From positions 1 to 47,267 of the forward strand of contig UQFS01000030.1 in assembly GCA_900540375.1 (NCBI GenBank): 47,267 nucleotides of DNA, written 5' to 3'. This DNA comes from an uncultured Prevotella sp. (GTDB taxonomy: Bacteria > Bacteroidota > Bacteroidia > Bacteroidales > Bacteroidaceae). This document shows positions 41,479 to 47,267 of the stretch, in pieces. The translations under genes and the position numbers were made by a program. How positions within the stretch are numbered: position 1 is the first letter of the stretch; every line of letters starts with the position of its first letter. Below the pieces are notes generated by a model. It had not been told where the DNA came from. It ran no database searches and saw only the letters and a program-made list of their open reading frames with translations.

Positions 41479-42882
41479 ATGGAAATGAAGAAGTATCTAA
41501 GCATATTGCTGCCCGGCATCGTCTTGTCTGCCGTCTTCCTCTCATGCAGTGAGGAGAGCGTGCAAAGTCTGTTTGATGACAAGTACGACCAAATACTCTA
41601 TATCAAGGATGGTGGCAACAAAAATGTCAGTTTGTTTGTGACAGGGCAGGACACATCCTATTCTTTCAGGGTCTGCAAAGGCGGAGTGGATCCCAACAAG
41701 GCCACGCAAGCCTCCATCGTCGTGCGCAGCCAACAGGATATTGACGAGGAATATGGCGAGGGGGATTATAAAGTTCTCCCTGAAAGCGCTTATAAGATAG
41801 AGACTGCCCAACTTGATTTCACGGCCGACGACGCGGGAAAGTTGGTGAGCGTCCAGTTGCTCAACGACAATATCTACAAGCTGACACAGCAGGACACCAA
41901 AGCCCGCTGGATGTTGCCCCTGCTTCTGACAAGCAGTGACTCGGTCAATGCCGAGCACAACCAATACACGTTAATTATAGACAATGTAACGGCTCCACAA
42001 GTCGGCTTCAAGAAGTATGGTATCGATACCTTATATCATAATCCGGCCAAGCCACTGAGTTTGACGTTACCCGTGGGCGTAGAAGGCGTGGAAAATCAGT
42101 GGACAGTCAATGTCTCCATTGGTGTCGATGCTGAATATCTGAAGACCTTTAACAAAGCGCATGGCACCCATTACCAGTTGCCCGCTCAATATGAGATCCC
42201 GGAAACGGTAACGCTGACATCGGACAGGCAGGAAGTAAGTGTGAATGCCTCCATCACAAATTTTGGTACGCAAACCCAGGGATATGTCATGTTGCCGCTT
42301 GCTATCAAGGGAGTAAGTGCACTGACAGTCTCTCCACAGAAATCTCGCTACGTGGCGTTGATAGGTCTTGGCAGAACCCGGTTCGACCGGTCGGCTTGGA
42401 GTGCGACAGCCTGCTCCCAGCAGGCACAACAGGACGGAGAGCCGGACGGCAGTGCCATGAATGCCATCGACGGAGACCGGAGTACGCATTGGCATTATAA
42501 ATGGAAAACAAAAGGAACAGGTTCTTGCGCCTCACATCCGAGCAAGCGACACTGGCTGATGTTAGATACTAAGACGAGACATGTGTTCACACGAATGGGA
42601 ATCTGGCAAGACCAAAGCGGAACGTGGCCAGGTGCTTTCGTGGAGAAGGTTAAGCTTTATGTAAGCTCTGATGCTTCTGTGTGGGGAAGCCTGTTCAAGA
42701 GCTCTGACCAGAGATGGAAGTATGTTGGCGAATATACGTTAGACTTGAGTAAGGATCAGGAGATTGACGTTGACCTGGCACCGACAGCGGGCCGCTACGT
42801 AACGCTTGAGGTCAGCCGGGGCGGCTGGGACGCGGATGCGGGTAGCTTCTCAGAAGTGTACTTCTATGGTGAAGGCGAATAA
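41479..42882 (+). CDS. Surface lipoprotein with DUF1735 and F5/8C-type domains
   Basis: The 467-residue lipoprotein has the lipobox Phe-Leu-Ser-Cys at Cys23. The N-terminal half carries DUF1735 (BT_3987-like) beta domains; the second is recognisable from 'ylktfNkahGThYqLpaqYeIPetvtltsdrqevsV'. The last 170 residues look like a discoidin/F5-8C carbohydrate-binding module ('rfDRSaWsatacSqqaqqdgepdgsAmnAIDGDrsTHWHykWk' through 'GRYVtLevsrGGwDadaGsFsEvyfyG'). Such proteins are non-catalytic surface glycan-binding proteins of PULs. It follows susD by 17 bp and is followed by the GH5 gene. The target glycan is unknown. Confidence 0.88.
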   Translation: MEMKKYLSILLPGIVLSAVFLSCSEESVQSLFDDKYDQILYIKDGGNKNVSLFVTGQDTSYSFRVCKGGVDPNKATQASIVVRSQQDIDEEYGEGDYKVLPESAYKIETAQLDFTADDAGKLVSVQLLNDNIYKLTQQDTKARWMLPLLLTSSDSVNAEHNQYTLIIDNVTAPQVGFKKYGIDTLYHNPAKPLSLTLPVGVEGVENQWTVNVSIGVDAEYLKTFNKAHGTHYQLPAQYEIPETVTLTSDRQEVSVNASITNFGTQTQGYVMLPLAIKGVSALTVSPQKSRYVALIGLGRTRFDRSAWSATACSQQAQQDGEPDGSAMNAIDGDRSTHWHYKWKTKGTGSCASHPSKRHWLMLDTKTRHVFTRMGIWQDQSGTWPGAFVEKVKLYVSSDASVWGSLFKSSDQRWKYVGEYTLDLSKDQEIDVDLAPTAGRYVTLEVSRGGWDADAGSFSEVYFYGEGE

Positions 42883-42914
42883 ATTTAATCAGATACAAAT
42901 AACCGTACTTAATT

Positions 42915-44159
42915 ATGAAGAAATCTATTTTTGTTGTTCTTCTGAGCTTGCTGTTTTGCACAGGCTGTCATTCATCGAATGACGGCAATGGTGCAGGGGA
43001 CAATACCAGTATGTCAAGCCGCATCGTCTCCATCAGCGGGCAGGACTTGATTCAGGCCGATGGCAGCAAGCTCTTTGTTCAAGGCGTAAACTTAGGCAAC
43101 TGGCTGCTGCCGGAGGGCTATATGTGGGGATTTACCAAGGTGTCTCCCCATGAGATTGACGAGACGTTCAGACAACTGACAGGGGATGAGTTCACCGACA
43201 ATTTCTGGAAGCAATTCAAGGAGAACTACATTACGCTCGAAGACCTGCGCTTCATCCGCAAGCAGGGATGCAACACCGTGCGCATGCCACTCAACTACAG
43301 GCTTTTCACCAATGAGAAGTACATGGGACTTGCCGACAGTCAGGAAGGCTCCCAGCTCATAGACAAGATGGTAAAGTGGTGCCATGAGACGGGACTGTAC
43401 CTGATACTCGACATGCACGCGGCACCGGGTGGTCAGACGGGCGAGAACATTGACGACAGCGACGGCTACCCTTACCTCTACGAGAGCGAGGAATATCAGC
43501 AACAGCTTTGCACCCTTTGGCAACAGATAGCGGAAAGATATAAGGACGAGCCCATCATCCTGGGTTACGAGCTGTTCAATGAGCCGATTGGCGACAACTT
43601 CAAGAACCTCTACGACAAGCTGGAACCAACGTATATCAGGGTAGCCAAGGCTATCCGCGAGGTAGACAAGAACCACATTGTGATGCTCGACGGAGCATCG
43701 TATGGCACCGACTTCAGCATGTTCTCTGACTTTACCTTCGATGACAAGCTGGTCTATGCCTGCCACGACTATACGGGCAAGAGCGCTACGCTTGACAATT
43801 TTGTTGCCTTCAGGAAAAAGTCGGGCAAGCCGATGATCTTGACTGAGTATGGCCATGCTTCCTGGGAATATCTCACGACTCAGGCAAAACGCTATAAAGA
43901 GAACAACATCGGTTACACAATATGGCCCTATAAGATGATAGCCACGAGCAGCTCGTTTATCGGCATCCAGCGGCCGAAGAACTGGGACAAGATCATCGAA
44001 TTCCAAAAGGCACCAAGAAACACGCCGCAGGAGATAGAGGAAGCCAAGGCAAAGTGTGGCACTGAAGTGGCAAAGCAAGCCTTGGAGGAATATCTGAACC
44101 TCATCAAGCTGGAAAACTGTGAGGTCTATTCCGGCTACATCAACTCGTTAGGACTTTAA
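42915..44159 (+). CDS. Glycoside hydrolase family 5 lipoprotein
   Basis: The 414-residue TIM-barrel glycosidase has a lipoprotein-type signal (Thr-Gly-Cys at Cys18, although position -3 is an unusual Cys). The N-terminal part reads 'fvQGVNLGNWLLPEGYMwGF', followed by 'irkqGcNTVRMPLNYrlF' and 'lylILDmHaaPGGQtgeniDDsdGyPyLyese'. The acid/base Glu223 is in 'YELFNEPIG' and the nucleophile Glu311 is in 'ILTEYGHASW'. GH5 enzymes cut beta-linked glucans, mannans and related polymers. The 'LDmHaaPGGQ' stretch is shared with exo-beta-1,3-glucanase-like subfamilies, but I cannot assign the subfamily. It is the only polysaccharide-cleaving enzyme of the PUL inside the window. Confidence 0.92.
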   Translation: MKKSIFVVLLSLLFCTGCHSSNDGNGAGDNTSMSSRIVSISGQDLIQADGSKLFVQGVNLGNWLLPEGYMWGFTKVSPHEIDETFRQLTGDEFTDNFWKQFKENYITLEDLRFIRKQGCNTVRMPLNYRLFTNEKYMGLADSQEGSQLIDKMVKWCHETGLYLILDMHAAPGGQTGENIDDSDGYPYLYESEEYQQQLCTLWQQIAERYKDEPIILGYELFNEPIGDNFKNLYDKLEPTYIRVAKAIREVDKNHIVMLDGASYGTDFSMFSDFTFDDKLVYACHDYTGKSATLDNFVAFRKKSGKPMILTEYGHASWEYLTTQAKRYKENNIGYTIWPYKMIATSSSFIGIQRPKNWDKIIEFQKAPRNTPQEIEEAKAKCGTEVAKQALEEYLNLIKLENCEVYSGYINSLGL

Positions 44160-44185
44160 CAACTTAACCACTAAAATATAGTGAT

Positions 44186-45700
44186 ATGAAACATCTATGT
44201 ACTTTTATCATGATGGCCATGGGCCTCATGTGCATGATGCCTGCCGACGCGCAGACAAAGATTACGCCCAGTGCGACGACTGTACAGACACTGGACCAGG
44301 GAGCATCCTATACCTTTGACGGGTATGAGGACTATTATGTCAGTCCGAGCTTCTTCTACAAGACGACTGACGGTATTTACCATTTCAAGGCTGTCAGCGG
44401 CAACTACCTTGTCGAAGCGAAAGACAATGGCTACAAATACCTTCAGGTGCGTGCCTGTGATGCTGACGGCAATCTCAAAAGCCTGCAGGGTGACGGTACG
44501 GGAGCCATCTATATGATTGGCAACGGCATAGGGTTACCCACGGTTGCCGAGAACCAAGTGGGGTGGACACCGGAGAATGCCGTCTCTATGCCACAAACCT
44601 CGTCCATGCACTATGAGTTGACAGGCGTGGTGGGCAAGGAATTTGGCCAGACCATCGACTTCCAGTTTTACGGGGATAATACGTGGAATCACAAGTTGTG
44701 TGGGTCCGCGGGCCAGGAATATCATATCTCAAGTACCAGTGACATTATTGGCATAGGCTTGGGCAAAGATGTTGACGGGCACGATGATGGCTCACTGTAT
44801 TACAAGGCCGGATCCTTGCAGACCGGCGACACCCTTACTATTACCTTAGACTGTACCGGCGAAAAGGGGAACGTTATCCTGACTACCGACTTGAAGCCGT
44901 GCTCGTATTCGACCCTCACGCCAAGTCCGACGACCGTTCAATGGCTTAAACAAGGTAGTGATTACGCCTTTGACGGCATCTCTGACGATTATTATGTCAG
45001 TCCGAGCTTCTTCTCTATAACGGCCGACGGCAAATATCGTTTTAAGGCTGTCAGCGGCAGCTATCTGGTTGAGGCTAAGGATAACAATGGTGTAAAATAT
45101 CTTCAGGTACGTTCCTGCAACGCCGACGGCAGCCTTGCAACGCTCCAGGCTGACGGCACAGGAGCCATCTATATGATTGGCTTGGGCATAGGATTGCCGA
45201 GTGCCACAGAAAACGAAGTGGGCTGGGAACCGGCAAACGGCATCTCGATGGCGCAGACCTCACCCAAACACTATGAACTGACAGGTGTGATAGGAAAGGA
45301 GTTTAGCCAGAATATCGAATTCCAGTTCTATGGGGAATCGCAGTGGTGGCCGAAATTATGTGGCTCTGAGGGTCAGGACTACCATGTTACCTCCAAGAGC
45401 GATCTGATAGGCATAGGCTTGGGCAAGGATGTTGACGGGCATGATGATGGTACCTTGTATTATAAGAATGGCGCTAATGTCCAGGCGGGTGATTCGCTGA
45501 CGATCTCCTTAGACTGTTCCAACGGCGTTGCAAACGTGGTCTTGACGACCACCGTGGGCAATAAGCTGACAGGGATCAGGACACTGTCTGTCGTCAAGGC
45601 TGCCACGGATGCCTGGTATTCCATTGACGGTAAGCGGCTGCCGGCCGAGCCTCAGTCACATGGCTTGTACATTCACAATGGCAAGAAGATTATGAAGTAA
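44186..45700 (+). CDS. Secreted protein of two tandem beta-domain repeats
   Basis: The 504-residue protein has a signal peptide (cleavage near Ala-Asp-Ala-Gln, residue 23) and two repeats of about 215-220 residues (about 25-240 and 241-463) that are highly similar throughout. Shared blocks include 'DYYVSPSFF', 'fKAVSGsYLVEAKDN', 'GTGAIYMIG.GIGLP', 'hYELTGViGKEF' and 'IGIGLGKDVDGHDDG'. The composition suggests beta-sandwich, carbohydrate-binding-like domains. DUF5121/SusF-like proteins are the nearest idea, but I do not recognise the family firmly. The end ('WYSIDGKRLpaepqshGLYIHNGKKimk') resembles a short type IX secretion sorting domain. It lies between the GH5 and esterase genes, so a role as an extra glycan-binding protein is likely. 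Confidence 0.78.
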   Translation: MKHLCTFIMMAMGLMCMMPADAQTKITPSATTVQTLDQGASYTFDGYEDYYVSPSFFYKTTDGIYHFKAVSGNYLVEAKDNGYKYLQVRACDADGNLKSLQGDGTGAIYMIGNGIGLPTVAENQVGWTPENAVSMPQTSSMHYELTGVVGKEFGQTIDFQFYGDNTWNHKLCGSAGQEYHISSTSDIIGIGLGKDVDGHDDGSLYYKAGSLQTGDTLTITLDCTGEKGNVILTTDLKPCSYSTLTPSPTTVQWLKQGSDYAFDGISDDYYVSPSFFSITADGKYRFKAVSGSYLVEAKDNNGVKYLQVRSCNADGSLATLQADGTGAIYMIGLGIGLPSATENEVGWEPANGISMAQTSPKHYELTGVIGKEFSQNIEFQFYGESQWWPKLCGSEGQDYHVTSKSDLIGIGLGKDVDGHDDGTLYYKNGANVQAGDSLTISLDCSNGVANVVLTTTVGNKLTGIRTLSVVKAATDAWYSIDGKRLPAEPQSHGLYIHNGKKIMK

Positions 45701-45709
45701 GGATGCTGT

Positions 45710-45745
45710 TTCGTCTTCACCGGCAACCATACCGGTGAAGACGAA
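45710..45745 (+). terminator. Perfect 14-bp hairpin after the two-repeat gene
   Basis: TTCGTCTTCACCGG (45710-45723) and CCGGTGAAGACGAA (45732-45745) pair perfectly with an 8-nt loop (CAACCATA). No T tract follows, so it could be a factor-assisted terminator or a 3'-end stabiliser that separates expression of the esterase from the upstream genes. Confidence 0.6.
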
Positions 45746-45774
45746 CAAGACTGTCTCTGTCAACATAACATAGC

Positions 45775-47184
45775 ATGAGAACATACAGATATACGATATT
45801 GTGTCTTGCCCTTCTCTTCTTGTCGGTTTGTGCGTCAGTGAAGGCTCAGATCCGGATGCCTGACATCTTCAGCGACAACTGCGTGCTCCAGCACAACAGC
45901 AAGGTGAACATCTGGGGATGGGCAGATGCCAACAACGCCGTCAGCGTGAAAGCCTCGTGGAACGGAGAGACGCAAACCGTGAAAAGCGATGCAGAAGGAC
46001 GCTGGACAGCACAGCTCACGACACCTGATGCCTCTAACTCAAGTTACACCATCACGGTCTCGCAGGAAGGAGACACACAATACACCATCAACAATGTTGC
46101 GATAGGCGATGTGTGGTTTTGCTCCGGGCAGAGCAATATGGAGATGCCGGTAAAAGGCTGGCTGCCCGAATGTCCCATAGAACATTCGGAGTCGATGATA
46201 CAGCAGTCCGGCGACTATACCCAGCGCGTCAGGTGTACCATGATACAGCGCTCAAGGGCATTAAGCCCACGATCCACCTGTCTGGGCAAATGGGAGCCGG
46301 CCTCACCTGCGGCTACTCCTCATTTCAGTGCGGTGGCCTACAGCTTTGCCATGCATTTGGCATCGAGGGTAAATCATCCCGTGGGCATCATTGTATCTGC
46401 CTGGGGAGGCAGTTATATCGAGCAATGGCTGCCTGAGCGAAGTGCAAAAAAAATGGGTGTCAAGGCTGATGCAGGAAACGCATGGGCATGGCCCAACCCT
46501 AGCCTCCTTTATAATGCTATGGTGTATCCATTGAAAGACTACACCTGTGCGGGCTTCCTTTGGTACCAGGGGGAGAACAACGTGGGCGACAGCCATTATG
46601 CGGAGAAGCAAAAGGAACTTATCGCAAGCTGGCGCAGCGAATGGAAAGAACCCAAGGCTCCATTCTACATGGTAGAGATCGCTCCATACAACTATAGCAA
46701 TGATTCGGCTCCAGACCTGAGAGCCCAGCAGTTGGAAGCGGCTTTGGAGACGGAGCATTGCGGATTGGTATGCACCAACGATCTTGTCACTGATATAGAG
46801 GCGGCACGGAATATTCACCCAGGCAATAAGTTGGAAATCGGTTACAGGTTAGTTGATTTCGCCCACAAGCCGGAATGGAAAGACCCATGGTCACCTGTCT
46901 ACAAATCAATGCAGGCCGATGGTGACAAGGCCATCATTTCCTTCTCACACAATGAGCAGGGATTCCTGTTAAACCCGGACATTACAGGCTTTGAGGTGGC
47001 TGGCCCTGACAAGGTCTTCCACCATGCCGATGCAGAGATTGTTAATAAAAAGCAAGTCAGGGTCTGCTCACCAATGGTTAAGAATATTGTTGCGGTAAGA
47101 TATTGCTGGGGCAACACAATCATTGGCAATCTGAAAAACAGGATGGGCCTGCCGGTATTCGCCTTCCGCACGGATAACTGGTAG
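45775..47184 (+). CDS. Sialate O-acetylesterase-like SGNH esterase
   Basis: The 469-residue protein has a signal peptide (cleavage near Val-Lys-Ala-Gln). It has an N-terminal beta domain starting 'irmPdiFsDNCVLQhnskVniWGwAda' and the SGNH hydrolase domain with Ser120 in 'wfCSGQSNMEMPvkgW', the oxyanion Gly and Asn regions ('vsaWGGSyIEqWlP', 'aGflWYQGENNvgdshyY'-like), and His348 in 'NIHPGNKleIGyRL'. Family members remove acetyl groups from sialic acids or from plant and yeast polysaccharides. Beside GH5 and SusCD genes, removal of acetyl groups from an acetylated glycan is the likelier role. It is the last complete gene in the window. Confidence 0.92.
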   Translation: MRTYRYTILCLALLFLSVCASVKAQIRMPDIFSDNCVLQHNSKVNIWGWADANNAVSVKASWNGETQTVKSDAEGRWTAQLTTPDASNSSYTITVSQEGDTQYTINNVAIGDVWFCSGQSNMEMPVKGWLPECPIEHSESMIQQSGDYTQRVRCTMIQRSRALSPRSTCLGKWEPASPAATPHFSAVAYSFAMHLASRVNHPVGIIVSAWGGSYIEQWLPERSAKKMGVKADAGNAWAWPNPSLLYNAMVYPLKDYTCAGFLWYQGENNVGDSHYAEKQKELIASWRSEWKEPKAPFYMVEIAPYNYSNDSAPDLRAQQLEAALETEHCGLVCTNDLVTDIEAARNIHPGNKLEIGYRLVDFAHKPEWKDPWSPVYKSMQADGDKAIISFSHNEQGFLLNPDITGFEVAGPDKVFHHADAEIVNKKQVRVCSPMVKNIVAVRYCWGNTIIGNLKNRMGLPVFAFRTDNW

Positions 47185-47267
47185 TTGTCGGATGAATAGC
47201 CATGTTATTAATTAGGGTGTCCAGTTCGTTGTGCCAATTTTAGCTCACTTTTCTGAGCGTCTTGGTT

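Overview
The window looks like chromosomal DNA from a Bacteroidales bacterium, most likely a Prevotellaceae member of fairly high GC. The evidence is a SusC/SusD pair with an upstream FecR anti-sigma factor, a PorE-like type IX secretion component, Bacteroidetes-type promoters (TTTG-N19/20-TAnnTTTG) ahead of several genes, few purine-rich Shine-Dalgarno sites, and the character of the housekeeping proteins. No rRNA, tRNA, CRISPR array or intact mobile element was seen.

Layout, left to right. 1-640: a minus-strand promoter reading out of the left edge, then a gene-free purine-rich stretch. 644-1207: a small outer-membrane beta-barrel protein. 1270-2590: an AT-rich gap with two three-armed inverted-repeat clusters and one doubtful ORF. 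2590-4799 (minus): cyclophilin, TPM-domain and LemA genes. 5032-11003 (plus): a coiled-coil membrane protein followed by a TolC / HlyD / ABC-2 permease / ABC-2 permease exporter with no ATPase gene. 11078-13192 (minus): topoisomerase III. 13441-16230 (plus): lutABC-type lactate oxidation genes. 16463-19474 (minus) and 19583-21073 (plus): a divergent locus for a dTDP-3-amino-3,6-dideoxyhexose (FdtA-like ketoisomerase, PH-domain protein, FemAB-like acyltransferase, FdtB-like aminotransferase) and a Wzx-type flippase. 21328-26686 (minus): a six-gene run with purT, a small sigma-region-4-like protein, rmlB, a phosphodiesterase, a cytidylate-kinase-like protein and a MATE transporter. 26771-29703 (plus): subtilisin-like protease, xseA, xseB. 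Then ilvE and trmB (plus), the porE-like gene (minus), a scar made of two decayed genes (34217-34876), and from 34984 to the right edge a polysaccharide utilisation locus (PUL): FecR, SusC, SusD, DUF1735/F5-8C surface protein, GH5 glycosidase, a secreted two-repeat protein and an SGNH esterase.

How the genes work together. RmlB makes dTDP-4-keto-6-deoxyglucose. FdtA and FdtB would convert it to a 3-amino sugar, the acyltransferase may modify it, and Wzx would export a lipid-linked glycan containing it. The first gene of the FdtA operon and the flippase gene carry the same 12-nt element just before their start codons, in mirror image. In the PUL, the esterase and GH5 enzyme would trim an external polysaccharide bound by the SusD and DUF1735 lipoproteins. 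However, the susC reading frame is broken by two in-frame stop codons and no ECF sigma gene accompanies FecR, so this PUL looks impaired.

The observations most worth a second look are the doubly interrupted susC, the free-standing sigma-region-4-like protein overlapping rmlB, the mirrored leader element between fdtA and wzx, the ATPase-less exporter with its coiled-coil leader gene, a terminator-like hairpin in the trmB leader, a 22-bp tandem repeat between trmB and porE, and the paired gene remnants at 34.2-34.9 kb.
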